Assembly: GCF_000239775.1 (NCBI RefSeq)
Contig: NZ_CAFI01000321.1
Location: 1 to 34,139, forward strand
DNA length: 34,139 bases
Direction: 5' to 3'
DNA from: Bradyrhizobium sp. ORS 375
Lineage (GTDB): Bacteria; Pseudomonadota; Alphaproteobacteria; Rhizobiales; Xanthobacteraceae
Below, piece after piece: positions 16,271-24,984 of the stretch. The stretch's first letter is position 1. Every line of letters begins with the position of its first letter. The notes beneath the pieces are model-generated. The model did no database searches, was not told the origin of the DNA, and worked only from the letters and a program-made list of their open reading frames with translations. The translations under genes were made by a program, and so were the position numbers.

Positions 16271-17770
16271 TCATCGCTTCCTGATGACGTCCTGGATGAT
16301 CGTACCTGCGATCCGCAGCGGCTCGCCGTGCCGGAACAGACCGACGACGACCGCGAGATAGACACAGCCGCAGAAGCAGCCGGACAGGATCATGCGAAGG
16401 ATAGGAGAATAGGTCGCAAGCAGCGCAGTCTGCAGCCACCACCCGGCCGCAGCGGTCGTGATCGCGCCGATCGTCTGCGGACCCGCGGCCCGGGCGACGA
16501 GCGCGACCCCGATGTCGATCGGGCGCCCGGCATAGAGCACCGACGGCAAGGCGATCAGCGAATAGCCGATGACGACGGCCCAGGCGACGCCGACCGTGCC
16601 GAACGGCAGGCCCGCGAGCACCGCGATGACCTGCGCCACCAGGGAGATGATGCCCCAGGTCTGCCAACGGTCCGCGCGTCCGAGCGACAGATGCAGCCAG
16701 CCCTGCGATCCCTCGACGACATGCGAGATGCCGCGCAGCGCCAGGATGCTCAGCAGCGCGCCGGACGCCTGCCACTTCTGCCCGAGCAGCACCACGGTGA
16801 GATCCTCGGCCGTCACCGAGAGGATCGCCGCGGCTGGCATCATGAAGAAGGCTAAAATCGAGAGCGCCGCCGCATATTTCTCGCGCAGCGCAGCCGGATT
16901 GGATTGCAGCTTGCTGAGCGCCGCGCTTCCCACGGCGTGGGTCTGGCTGAGCGCCGCGGATACCGAATTGTCGTAGAGGTTCATCGCGTTCTGATAGTAG
17001 CCGACCTGATCCGGACGGTAGAACAGCCCGAGCGCGATGCGGTCCACTGCCCGCGATAGCGTGTACGCGACCGTGAAGCCGACGACGTGCAGGCCGAACC
17101 GCACCATCGATTTCACCTCGTCGTCGAAGACCGGGGCTCCGGGACGCCAGGCGCAGGCCGACCACGCCGCGGCCACGATGCAGACCGAGCTGACCACGGG
17201 TCGCAACACCAGCGCCCAGTAGCCATAGCCCGCCACCGCGGCCGCGATGGCCACGACGGTTCCGGCGAGCGTCCCGAACAGCTGGATCTGGCCAATCCGG
17301 CCGAACTGCATCGTTCGCCGCAGCAGCGCCATGTGCTGGTTGGTCAGACCCGACAGCACGAAGGTGACGGCGACGCTGAGCGCGATCGGTTGCAGCCGCT
17401 GATCATCATAGATCCAGGCAATCAGCGGGCTCGATGCGGCAACGATCATCGCCACCGCGACGCCAAGACCGGTGCTGACCCAGAACAGCGCGCTGACCTG
17501 GCCCGGCGTGACCCTGCTCCGCTGCGCCGTCGCGTCGAGCAGTCCGAAATCGATCAGCAGCGGTGCGAAGCTCGTCAGCACGGTGACGATGGCGACGAGG
17601 CCGAAATCCTCAGGCGCGAGCAGCCGCGCCAGGACAATGGCGGCGACGATCTGGAGCGCGGCATTGCCATATTGAATGACGATGGAGATGATCCCACCGC
17701 GCAAGGCGCGACGTCCGAGATCGTTCGATGCCCTGTGCTCTTCGAAATAGGCGGCGATAGCTTCCGACAT
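16271..17770 (-). CDS. Wzx-type flippase (MOP superfamily polysaccharide transporter)
   Basis: 499 aa with about 12-14 predicted membrane helices. The start RRALRGGIISIVIQYGNAAL then ARLLAPEDFGLVAIVTVL is the usual opening of the WzxC/polysaccharide-synthase-3 branch of the MOP exporters. QNAMNLYDNSVSAALSQTH and ALRGISHVVEGSQGWLHLSL fit the second half. It should carry the undecaprenyl-diphosphate-linked repeat unit across the inner membrane to the polymerase. It is the first gene of the 17770-10139 group. The terminator at 17854-17888 separates it from the gene upstream, so a promoter should lie within 17771-17853. The start codon has only a weak GAG-type ribosome-binding site. Confidence 0.9.
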   Translation of the reverse strand: MSEAIAAYFEEHRASNDLGRRALRGGIISIVIQYGNAALQIVAAIVLARLLAPEDFGLVAIVTVLTSFAPLLIDFGLLDATAQRSRVTPGQVSALFWVSTGLGVAVAMIVAASSPLIAWIYDDQRLQPIALSVAVTFVLSGLTNQHMALLRRTMQFGRIGQIQLFGTLAGTVVAIAAAVAGYGYWALVLRPVVSSVCIVAAAWSACAWRPGAPVFDDEVKSMVRFGLHVVGFTVAYTLSRAVDRIALGLFYRPDQVGYYQNAMNLYDNSVSAALSQTHAVGSAALSKLQSNPAALREKYAAALSILAFFMMPAAAILSVTAEDLTVVLLGQKWQASGALLSILALRGISHVVEGSQGWLHLSLGRADRWQTWGIISLVAQVIAVLAGLPFGTVGVAWAVVIGYSLIALPSVLYAGRPIDIGVALVARAAGPQTIGAITTAAAGWWLQTALLATYSPILRMILSGCFCGCVYLAVVVGLFRHGEPLRIAGTIIQDVIRKR

Positions 17771-17853
17771 CGTGCGTCACTCGCCCGCGGCCGCAGGGAC
17801 CGGCCTCTGATTTTCACGTGGCGAGCGGGTCGGGTGCATGAAAATCCATCCGT

Positions 17854-17888
17854 CAAAAAAGAGCCGTCGTGAAAACGACCGCCGGCTC
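17854..17888 (-). terminator. Rho-independent terminator after the CgeB-like glycosyltransferase gene
   Basis: Read on the minus strand, GAGCCG + GCGG bulge + TCGT, a TTTC loop, ACGACGGCTC, then TTTTTT. The stem plus six T residues is the best intrinsic terminator in the window. It should end the 23501-17947 transcript, 59 bp past the last stop codon. Confidence 0.75.
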
Positions 17889-17936
17889 GGCCCCGGCAGC
17901 CGGGAAGCGATGAAGCTGCTTTGTGGCGGAGACAAG

Positions 17937-17981
17937 GATTAAATCCTCACGGCGCCGATAAAACCGGCTCACGATTTAATT
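17937..17981. promoter_or_regulatory. Inverted ATTAAAT/ATTTAATT pair at the 3' end of the CgeB-like gene
   Basis: GATTAAATC (17937-17945) lies at the stop codon and GATTTAATT (17973-17981) lies in the last codons of the CgeB-like glycosyltransferase gene. This is the one clear case where the motif intrudes into coding DNA. It lies about 170-210 bp upstream of the flippase start and may act on that promoter. Confidence 0.4.
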
Positions 17982-19101
17982 CAGTCCGCCGGACCGGTAC
18001 CTCGCCCGCCATCTCGGCGAGGGCCCGGAGGCGGTCCTTGCGCGCCGCCAAGGCGGGCATCGGCTGCAGACCCGCGATCCGCAGGATGGTCTCCCAACGG
18101 TACACCCAGTCATGGCGCAGCAAGGTCTGCGTGATGCCGGCCCACCGGATCGCATCCTGCCGCTCGGGATCGCGATCCAGCTCCCTGATGACGCGATCGA
18201 TGTCATTGGACGTATGCGGCACATCGATCACGGCGTCGGGCCAATCGAACATCCTCGGAAACAGCTCGTTCTGAGGACGCTCTCCGAGCATGATCGCGCC
18301 CGAGGCTGCGCCTTCGAGATAGCGATAACCGAACTCCACCTGGCGCCCGGTTTCGCCCGGCTCGTCGAACTTCCCGGGATTGGCGAGAAAATACCGGCTG
18401 CGCTTGGCGAGGTTGGCGACCTGGCCGCGGTGCTCCCTGAGATCGATCGCCTGGCTGCCGCCGATCGTGTCGTGGAGATAGAGGAAGCTGCTGTCCTGCG
18501 CCATCGCGCGCAGCGTCCGATGCAAAGCCTCGGGCCGTCGGCCCATGCTGTAGACGTCGATCACCCGCTCGGGCGGATCGGGATAGGGACAGAACTTGAT
18601 GGCGTCGATGGCGAGCGGCATATGCACGCAGGCCTTCCCGATCTGCTCGCCCAGCGGCTTCACCGTGCCGATCTGGAACGGCATGACGATGTCGAACTTG
18701 GCCATGACCTTCAGGAAATGGCGGTGCTTGACGATGTCCTTGATCCAGAGCTCGTCGAGGAGACACACCGACAGTCTGGAGGACGATCTGATATCCTCGA
18801 TCGCGTCGAACATGATGAGATCCTGCGGAAAGCCGCAGATCGCAAACATGACGTCGTAGGCCTTGCGCGCCGGGATCCGCGGCAGGCCGGGGTTCAGCAG
18901 GATGGGCGCGTGATAGCCCAGCCGGGTCGCGAAGCTGGCCCGCCGGCTCGTCGGATCGAGCTGGGGCGCCAGCAACTCGGCGGAATCGACCTCGCAAATG
19001 ATATCCTCGAACTCGGCGTGCGGGCCGCGATTCAACGCCTTGCCGAAGATGTTCCGGAGCGAGAAGACCAGGATACGGGGATTGTCCGGCTGCGAACTCA
19101 T
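17947..19101 (-). CDS. CgeB-like (DUF3880/Glyco_trans_1_2) glycosyltransferase
   Basis: 384 aa. The N-terminus lacks a clear catalytic motif, but the C-terminal half has QVEFGYRYLEGAASGAIMLG, then ELFPRMFDWPDAVIDVP and a helical tail (NDIDRVIRELDRDPER). This matches the CgeB/DUF3880 group of GT-B glycosyltransferases, which use YRYLEGAA.G..ML as the EX7E-like donor region. It is the last gene of the 23501-17947 unit, 34 bp after the DUF4910 gene, and a terminator follows. A good ribosome-binding site (GGAGCAGGG) precedes the ATG. It probably transfers the unusual sugar made by the genes upstream in this unit (inference from order). Donor and linkage are unknown. Confidence 0.82.
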   Translation of the reverse strand: MSSQPDNPRILVFSLRNIFGKALNRGPHAEFEDIICEVDSAELLAPQLDPTSRRASFATRLGYHAPILLNPGLPRIPARKAYDVMFAICGFPQDLIMFDAIEDIRSSSRLSVCLLDELWIKDIVKHRHFLKVMAKFDIVMPFQIGTVKPLGEQIGKACVHMPLAIDAIKFCPYPDPPERVIDVYSMGRRPEALHRTLRAMAQDSSFLYLHDTIGGSQAIDLREHRGQVANLAKRSRYFLANPGKFDEPGETGRQVEFGYRYLEGAASGAIMLGERPQNELFPRMFDWPDAVIDVPHTSNDIDRVIRELDRDPERQDAIRWAGITQTLLRHDWVYRWETILRIAGLQPMPALAARKDRLRALAEMAGEVPVRRTELNREPVLSAP

Positions 19102-19135
19102 CGTGCCCTGCTCCGTCGCTGTGCCCTGACAGACA

Positions 19136-20479
19136 TTACGCCCGCGCCTCGGACGGCCTGATCAGGTTGGCGTCCAATGCCAAGCGTGCGGCCGCCTCGA
19201 TCCGCGCGAACGGCACATCGGCACGGATCGCCATATCCAGCAGGCTGTGCTTGCCATCGGCCAGATTGAGCACCCAAAGCAGATCCATCTGCGTGGCCCC
19301 GCCCGCCTCACGCTGACCCGCGATCGCCCGATACAGGCCGCGCCGGCCGAGCTGCGGCTCTCCGCGCCCATCGACGCGCTCGTAGACACGGTCGTGATCG
19401 AGCAGGTCGAGGACCTGCTCGATCACGACGTAGGACTCGTCGAGACGGTCTGGCTTGACGAAGTCGAGATTGTCCGCCGAGGTGTGATATTCCGGGAATG
19501 TGCCGTGCACCCCGCGCATCAGGCATCCGACCGGAAGGTCGAGGCCCGGCGAGCAGAATTGCCGCTCGTCGTAGCCGTAGGGGCTGAACGGCAGGACCTC
19601 GTGGCGATGGCCGGAATGCTTCAGCACATGCGCGACGGCGCGGTCGATCGGCGCGCCCTTGCGGCTCTGCTTGTAGTGGAAGCCGTTGGAGTCGCCGAGA
19701 CAGGTCAGAACGAGTCCATGCGCCACCCGATCGAGGCGGCTTTCGTTGCGATCGAGCCAGGCCAATGCGCCGATGGTCGCAGGCAAAAGCAGGAAGCGAT
19801 AGCCCAGCCGGCGGGTCTGCCGCATCTGACGCATCGCCAGCGCGGTCATGACCGAGATGCCCGACAGATTGTCATTGGCAAGGCTCGGATGGCAGATGTG
19901 ACAGGTGATCAGGACTTCGTTCTCGGTTTCTCCGGGCACGAAGAACTCACCATACGTCAATGCCCCCTGCTTAAGCTCGCTGTCGATCTCGACGCGATAG
20001 CTGTCGTCGGTCATCGTCCGCCAGAGTCGATCCGGCAGACAGAAGCCCCAGTCATCCGCGTAGTAGCCGGTCCGGTACGGGATCAGGTCGGGCTGGTCCG
20101 GCAGCGTGTGGACATGCCGGGCGAGCTCGGCGCGGCTCAGCACACCGTGGAACGGCTTGCTGTAGCCCATCACGTGCAGATTGTTGTCGGCGAAATCGAC
20201 CAGACGCCGGCCCGACAAAGTCGAGATCGTCGCACCCCGGATATTCCACTCAGCGGGCACGTGCCAGTCGAGCACGGGCGTGCCCGTCGGGACCTCGTGG
20301 ATCGTGAGATCGACATACCGTGCGATGATGTCGAGGGTCTGCCGGACGCCAGCTCCCGTCAGGCTGCGGTTGATCGGGAACAGCTCCGCGACCAGGCTAT
20401 GGAGATCGATCGCCGGCCTTCGCTCCGCCACGGTGGATGTCACCTTGTCCAGCATCACGCCCACCTCTTCGAGGGCCAC
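19136..20479 (-). CDS. DUF4910/DUF2172 aminopeptidase-like protein
   Basis: 447 aa. The M28-peptidase-like metal motif is visible: a PGETENEVLITCHICHP stretch followed by SLANDNLSGISVM, giving H, H and D ligands. A later GTFPEYHTSADNLDFV supplies the distal His. An N-terminal DUF2172-like insert (INRSLTGAGVRQTLD, VPAEWNI, Y..PFHG) and a C-terminal winged-helix-like tail complete the DUF4910 layout. Proteins of this family recur in surface-polysaccharide loci beside nucleotide-sugar genes. A peptidase role there makes little sense, so amide or ester cleavage on a sugar is a reasonable guess. The start is a GTG at 20479 (AGGGA 7 bases before); the ATG at 20455 (GAGG 8 bases before) is an alternative. 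It lies 31 bp after the RmlC-like gene. Confidence 0.85.
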   Translation of the reverse strand: MALEEVGVMLDKVTSTVAERRPAIDLHSLVAELFPINRSLTGAGVRQTLDIIARYVDLTIHEVPTGTPVLDWHVPAEWNIRGATISTLSGRRLVDFADNNLHVMGYSKPFHGVLSRAELARHVHTLPDQPDLIPYRTGYYADDWGFCLPDRLWRTMTDDSYRVEIDSELKQGALTYGEFFVPGETENEVLITCHICHPSLANDNLSGISVMTALAMRQMRQTRRLGYRFLLLPATIGALAWLDRNESRLDRVAHGLVLTCLGDSNGFHYKQSRKGAPIDRAVAHVLKHSGHRHEVLPFSPYGYDERQFCSPGLDLPVGCLMRGVHGTFPEYHTSADNLDFVKPDRLDESYVVIEQVLDLLDHDRVYERVDGRGEPQLGRRGLYRAIAGQREAGGATQMDLLWVLNLADGKHSLLDMAIRADVPFARIEAAARLALDANLIRPSEARA

Positions 20480-20510
20480 TCGATCATCCCTGGCAGATCA
20501 AGACGGTCCG

Positions 20511-21053
20511 TCACCACAGGCGTCGCTCCGCCAGCAACGGCCAGGCCGCATCCTTCGCCGACAGCACCGTCACCGGTTCCGGCCACTTGATGTTGATCAT
20601 GGGATCGTCGTGTCGAAAGCCATCGGAAAGCTCCTCGGCATAATCGATGCCCATCAGGTACTCGACCGTCACGTCGTCGGTCAGCGTCTGAAAGCCGTGG
20701 GCAAATCCGGCGGGAATGTAGAGCATCCGCCCCGTCGCCGGCCCGAGCTCCCAGGCATAGACCTCGCCGCGCGTCGGCGAGGCCGGCCTGAGATCGACGA
20801 TAACATCATGGATCAGCCCGGCCGTGCACCGCACGATCTTCGCATCGGCTTTCGGCGCGCGCTGAAAATGCATCCCGCGCACGGTGCCGCGGACACGCGT
20901 CACCGAGCTGTTGCCCTGAACCGGCTGGAAATCGATACCCTCGGCGGCGAATGTCTTCGCACACCAGGTCCGCGTGAAGCTGCCGCGCTCATCGGCGCGC
21001 ACCGTGAGCTCGATCAGCCGCGCATCCGACTGGCCCAGTTGGACAAACCTCAT
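20511..21053 (-). CDS. rfbC: RmlC-like dTDP-sugar 3,5-epimerase
   Basis: 180 aa, the standard RmlC length. Cupin landmarks are present: DERGSFTRTW (21-30), RGTVRGMHFQ with catalytic-type His62, YIPAGFAHGFQTL (112-124) and EYLMGIDY with Tyr132, then HDDP near 148. It should epimerise C3 and/or C5 of a 4-keto-6-deoxy nucleotide sugar. No rmlA, rmlB or rmlD is seen in the window. The neighbouring cytidylyltransferase suggests the substrate may be a CDP- rather than a dTDP-sugar; RmlC-like enzymes of branched CDP/dTDP-sugar pathways are often misnamed. The gene sits 86 bp after the methyltransferase gene. The ATG at 21053 fits the family N-terminus although its ribosome-binding site is poor. Confidence 0.88.
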   Translation of the reverse strand: MRFVQLGQSDARLIELTVRADERGSFTRTWCAKTFAAEGIDFQPVQGNSSVTRVRGTVRGMHFQRAPKADAKIVRCTAGLIHDVIVDLRPASPTRGEVYAWELGPATGRMLYIPAGFAHGFQTLTDDVTVEYLMGIDYAEELSDGFRHDDPMINIKWPEPVTVLSAKDAAWPLLAERRLW

Positions 21054-21139
21054 CACAAGATTCTTTCGCGCAACGATCCCACACAACGATTCCTGAGGCC
21101 GCCCTGCCCCTGCAGGACGCGCCTCATGGATCTCGCCGA

Positions 21140-22402
21140 TCAATCCTCGATGGTCGCCTTCGGCACCGGCACGATGAACCGTCCACCCCAGCCGCGGATC
21201 TCGGCCATCTGGGCCTTGATCTCGTTCTTGATGTTCCACGGCAGGATCAGCACGTAGTCCGGTCTGGCCTCGAAGATCGCCTCCGGCGGCAGGATCGGAA
21301 TGCGGACGCCCGGCATGTAGCGGCCCTGCTTGGACGGGGCGCGATCGACCGTGAAGTCGAGGAAATCGGTCCGGATACCGCAATAGTTCAGCAGCGTGAC
21401 GCCCTTGGCCGGCGCGCCATAGGCGACGATCTTCCTGTTGTCGCGCTTCAGCCGCGTGAGCAGCTCGAGCAGCGCCCGCTTGGTCTCCTTGACCTGCTCG
21501 TTCCAGGCCAAATAGATCGCGTCCTCGTGCAGGCCATAGGCCCGCTCGCGCGCCAGAACATCGGCCACGTTCGGGCTTTCCGCATGCGAGGCGCCGTCGT
21601 GGCAGACGAAGAACCGGATCGAGCCGCCATGGGTTTCGGGCAGCTCGACGTCGAACACCCGCAGGCCTGCCCGGGCGAAGATGCGCAAGCCCGCGATCAG
21701 TGACAGGTACGAAAAATGCTCGTGATAGATGGTGTCGAACTGGTGCCGCTGCATCAGCGTCAGCAGGTGCTGGACCTCGAAGGTCGCGACGCCCTCGGGC
21801 GCCAGCAGGATCTTCACGCCGCCGACGAAGTCGTTGATGTCGGGGACATGGGCGAGCACGTTGTTGGCGGTCACGAGATCGGCCGACCACCCCTCCTCGC
21901 GGAGAATGGTCGCGTAGTCGCGGCCGAAGAACTCGACCCGGGTCTCGATGCCCTTGGCCCGCGCGGCGAGCGCGACGCTTTCGCAGGGCTCGACGCCGAG
22001 GCAGCTGATCCCCTTCTGAACCGAATATTGCAGCAGATAGCCGTCATTCGAGGCGATCTCGACGTGACGCGAAGCCGGTCCCAGCTTGAACCGCTCCGCC
22101 ATGGCATCGACATAGCCGCGCGCGTGCTCGAGCCACGAGGTCGAATGCGAGGAGAAATAGGCATAGTCGGCGCGAAAGATCTCGGACGCCGCCAGCAGGT
22201 CGCGCGTCTGCGCCAGACGGCACTCGCGGCAGACGAAGGTCTCCAGCGGATAGAACGGCTCGGCCCGCATGTAGTTTTCCGGGTCGATGTAATCGTTGGC
22301 GACCGGCGAGGCGCCGAGATCGATCAGCTTGAGCGTCAGGTCGTCGCCGCAATGCCGGCATTTGGGCGCGACGCCGACGGCGGTGGGAAGGCTGAGTTCC
22401 AT
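21140..22402 (-). CDS. Sugar C-methyltransferase-type SAM enzyme (Zn-binding N-terminus)
   Basis: 420 aa with three parts: an N-terminal zinc-type domain (CRHCG near 18-22 and CREC near 60), a central class I SAM domain (RHVEIASNDGYLLQYSVQKG with the E.xSNDG motif, VTANNVLAHVPDIN), and a C-terminal domain (RKIVAYGAPAKGVTLLNYCG, LILPWNIKNEI). This three-domain layout is that of TylC3/NovU-like nucleotide-sugar C-methyltransferases, which methylate C3 of a 4-keto sugar; HEHFSYLS is typical of them. The ATG at 22402 is chosen because GGAG lies 5 bases before it. It is the second gene of the 23501-17947 unit. With the RmlC-like gene downstream it points to a branched, methylated deoxysugar (inference). 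Confidence 0.9.
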   Translation of the reverse strand: MELSLPTAVGVAPKCRHCGDDLTLKLIDLGASPVANDYIDPENYMRAEPFYPLETFVCRECRLAQTRDLLAASEIFRADYAYFSSHSTSWLEHARGYVDAMAERFKLGPASRHVEIASNDGYLLQYSVQKGISCLGVEPCESVALAARAKGIETRVEFFGRDYATILREEGWSADLVTANNVLAHVPDINDFVGGVKILLAPEGVATFEVQHLLTLMQRHQFDTIYHEHFSYLSLIAGLRIFARAGLRVFDVELPETHGGSIRFFVCHDGASHAESPNVADVLARERAYGLHEDAIYLAWNEQVKETKRALLELLTRLKRDNRKIVAYGAPAKGVTLLNYCGIRTDFLDFTVDRAPSKQGRYMPGVRIPILPPEAIFEARPDYVLILPWNIKNEIKAQMAEIRGWGGRFIVPVPKATIED

Positions 22403-22463
22403 GATTGCTCCGTCACTATCCTGTCTGGCCACGCAAGGCCCCTTTGGCGAGGGCCGAGCGACG

Positions 22464-23501
22464 TCAGGTCCATTGCAGCCGGTCGTTGATCCGCGCCGTC
22501 TCCATATGGTCCTGCAGGACCTTGAGACGGATCAGATCGGACGAGCGAAACTCGGCGTCCTTGAAGTTCATTCGCTTGAGGCCATCGACCAGGTTGGTGA
22601 TCGACTGCTGCAGCGTCACCCGCGGCTGGTGATCGGGTGCAAGCGAGCGATAGAGGCCGAAATCCACCTTGTAGGAGCGGCTATCGACCGGCGCCGAGGT
22701 ATTGATCGACACCGCCGTCCCCGGCACGCGCGCGGCGACGGCGTTGGCGAGATCCTTGACCTGGTAGTTGCGATCGTCGGACCCGGCATTGACCGTAAGA
22801 AAGCGGCCGCCATTGGCAGCCGGTCGATCGATCGCCCAATCGATCGCCCGTGCCATGTCGGCGACGTCGATCAGCGGGCGCCAGGGGGTGCCATCCGAGA
22901 GCACGCTGATCTGCCGGCGCGACAGCGCGCAGGCGACGAAATCATTGAGCACGAGGTCGAGCCTGAGCCGGTCCGACATGCCGCAGGCGGTGGCGAAGCG
23001 CAGGCAGGTGATCGCCATGTCGGTCTCGATCCGCGCGAGCTCCTGCTCCGAGCCGATCTTCGACTTGGCATAGGCCGTGATCGGATTGAGCGGATCGGTC
23101 TCCTTGCGAGGCGGCCCGTCAGCGATGCCGTAGACGCTGCAGCTGGAGGCGAACACGAAGTTCTTCACCCCGGCCGCCGCGGCCGCTCGCGCGAGCGACA
23201 CCGTCGTGTTCTGGTTGATGTCGAGCGTGACGTCTTGGAAGCGGTTGCCCATCGGGTCGTTCGAGATCGCCGCGAGCTGAATCACGGCATCATAGCCGCG
23301 CAGGTCGAGCGACATGTCGCGGACGTCGCCATGGAACTGCTCGTCGAGATAGCGCTCCGGCAGTACCGGCGCGCCGGTCAGGCAGTGCGCGAAATAGGCG
23401 TTGTCGAAGCCGTGCAGCGTCGCATCGGGGCGCTGCGCCCGCAGATGCTTTGCGACCACCGGGCCGACATAGCCCATGTTTCCCGTGATGAGCACCTTCA
23501 A
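22464..23501 (-). CDS. NAD-dependent nucleotide-sugar epimerase/dehydratase or reductase (extended SDR)
   Basis: 345 aa. The Rossmann start KVLITGNMGYVGPVVAKHL carries GxxGYxG; later VIQLAAISNDPMGN, ASSCSVYGI and the catalytic YxxxK in ITAYAKSKIGSEQ. A TTG at 23501 is the preferred start: AAGGGGG lies 8 bases before it and it begins right before the first strand. Frames further upstream would add 19 atypical residues from the AT-rich promoter region. It is the first gene of the 23501-17947 unit, followed by the methyltransferase gene after 61 bp. Epimerases of this type accompany rfbF-like and C-methyltransferase genes in surface-sugar loci. A 4-ketoreductase or epimerase role is likely, substrate unknown. 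Confidence 0.88.
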   Translation of the reverse strand: MKVLITGNMGYVGPVVAKHLRAQRPDATLHGFDNAYFAHCLTGAPVLPERYLDEQFHGDVRDMSLDLRGYDAVIQLAAISNDPMGNRFQDVTLDINQNTTVSLARAAAAAGVKNFVFASSCSVYGIADGPPRKETDPLNPITAYAKSKIGSEQELARIETDMAITCLRFATACGMSDRLRLDLVLNDFVACALSRRQISVLSDGTPWRPLIDVADMARAIDWAIDRPAANGGRFLTVNAGSDDRNYQVKDLANAVAARVPGTAVSINTSAPVDSRSYKVDFGLYRSLAPDHQPRVTLQQSITNLVDGLKRMNFKDAEFRSSDLIRLKVLQDHMETARINDRLQWT

Positions 23502-23837
23502 AATCGTCACCCCCTTATGTCGCGAACCAAAGCATGATTTTAAATGATCTTTCGGCATTATAATTTATAATCCAGCGGCGTCCAGCAAATCCGTATCACA
23601 CCGGATCATCGGCCCATGACCACGATCGCTACCACCCGCACAAAAATCAGCTAAAGACATACAATTCCGCCACAATCTGCTTGAGAAGGCGGCTGTAGGG
23701 CGACCGTGCCTTGCGAGCCCGGCGATTTAATTATATTCAGCCGAATTAAATAAATGCCATGAATCCGACAAATCGGAACCGCAAAGCTCTTCAGCTTTAA
23801 TTCTGATGCATTGGTTGAAAGTTTTGAGAGACAGAGC
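23502..23837. promoter_or_regulatory. AT-rich divergent promoter region with ATTTAATT inverted pair
   Basis: 336 bp lie between the epimerase (minus) and the duplicated Cys-domain gene (plus). An inverted pair is seen: ATTTAATT (23725-23732) and AATTAAAT (23744-23751), 11 bases apart. CTTTAATT follows at 23795-23802, and an ATTATAATTTATAAT stretch lies near 23558-23572. No clear -35/-10 could be chosen. No coding sequence seen. Confidence 0.55.
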
Positions 23838-24938
23838 ATGACGCTATCCGCCGGCGACTGGGTCGAGGTTCGCAGCAAGGAAGAGATCCTGGCCACCCTG
23901 GATGCGAATGGCCGCCTCGAAGGGCTGCCGTTCATGCCGCAGATGTTCAAATGGTGCGGCCAGCGCTTTCAGGTCTACAAGCGCGCCCACAAGACCTGCG
24001 ATACGGTGACCGGATACAACACCGGCGAGTGGCTCGGACGGCGGCTGCCGAACGCGGTGCACCTCGATCTCCGCTGCGACGGCGAGGCCTATGGCGGTTG
24101 CCAGGCGGCCTGCCTGATCTTCTGGAAGGAGGCGTGGCTGTCGCCGGTCGATCCCGCCCAGGCGGCGAGCGCCGCGCGCGACCTCGTCGCGGCACGCCAG
24201 CCATCCGGCGGATGCACGGCGCGCGCCGTGTTTGATGCGACCAAGTCGCCCGATCAGGTGGCCGGCAAGGGTCCCCGCTACAGCTGCCAGGCCACCGAGC
24301 TGCCGACCTACACCCAGCCGCTCAAATGGTGGGACGCGCGGCAATATGCCGAGGACATCACCTCCGGCAACGTGTCGGTCGGCAAGATGTTTCGCGGCTT
24401 CCTGTACTTCGCTTACGTCGGCGCGACGATGGCGCGCCGGCCGCGCCTGGGACGTCCGGCCCGCTGGATCTATGATCGCATTCAGTCGCTGTGGGGCGGC
24501 GTGCCGTTTCCCCGCAAGCGCGGCGACCTGGCGACCGACAAGGATGCGCCGATCGCCGATCTCGGACTGCAGCCGGGCGATCTCGTCCGCGTCAGGCCGC
24601 ACGCGGAGATCCTCGCGACCATCGACAAGCAGACCAACAACCGCGGCATGGGCTTCGATGCCGAGATGGTGCCCTACTGCGGCAAGGTGTTCCGGGTTCG
24701 CACCCGCGTCGAGAAGTTCATCGACGAGCGGACAGGCTACATCCGGCGCATGAAGACGCCCGCGGTGATCCTCGACGGCGTCTACTGCCAGTCGCGCTAC
24801 AGCGAGAACCGGCTGTTCTGTCCGCGCGGCATCTTCGCATGGTGGCGCGAGGTCTGGCTGGAGAAGGTGCCGGCCACCGCCCTCGAGCGCCCCCCGGTCG
24901 AGGAGACGGTCGAGCTGCCCAGACGGGCAGCCGGCTGA
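23838..24938 (+). CDS. Unrecognised protein with two copies of a Cys-containing domain
   Basis: 366 aa from the ATG at 23838 (GAGAGACAGAG upstream). I do not recognise an established family. It is an internal duplication: residues about 6-101 and 247-341 align from GDWVEVRSKEEILATLD to GDLVRVRPHAEILATID, and both end in W(K/R)E.WL. Both copies keep a Cys-Gly (C40, C281), a second Cys (C80, C317) and a third 11-12 residues later (C92, C328). The first copy has extra Cys (54, 88), and the linker has C126 and C150. The opening resembles a small SH3-like barrel. No signal peptide is seen, but an aromatic stretch (FRGFLYFAYVGATM, 185-198) could be a membrane contact. The three matched Cys could bind a metal. 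It is a single-gene plus unit between two nucleotide-sugar units. Function unknown. Confidence 0.85.
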   Translation: MTLSAGDWVEVRSKEEILATLDANGRLEGLPFMPQMFKWCGQRFQVYKRAHKTCDTVTGYNTGEWLGRRLPNAVHLDLRCDGEAYGGCQAACLIFWKEAWLSPVDPAQAASAARDLVAARQPSGGCTARAVFDATKSPDQVAGKGPRYSCQATELPTYTQPLKWWDARQYAEDITSGNVSVGKMFRGFLYFAYVGATMARRPRLGRPARWIYDRIQSLWGGVPFPRKRGDLATDKDAPIADLGLQPGDLVRVRPHAEILATIDKQTNNRGMGFDAEMVPYCGKVFRVRTRVEKFIDERTGYIRRMKTPAVILDGVYCQSRYSENRLFCPRGIFAWWREVWLEKVPATALERPPVEETVELPRRAAG

Positions 24939-24964
24939 GGCACGGCACGGCGCATCGAACGTCT

Positions 24965-24984
24965 CCCGCCGGCAAACCGGCGGG
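24965..24984. terminator. Hairpin in the convergent gap (possible bidirectional terminator)
   Basis: CCCGCCGG, loop CAAA, CCGGCGGG: a perfect 8-bp stem 27 bp after the duplicated Cys-domain gene and 143 bp past the end of the convergent PIG-L gene. No T-tract follows on either strand, so termination is plausible but unproven. Confidence 0.4.

Noticed and set aside
19247-20590. Plus-strand open frame as long as the DUF4910 gene
   Set aside because: Antisense shadow: the minus frame carries intact metal motifs and a ribosome-binding site, the plus frame none.
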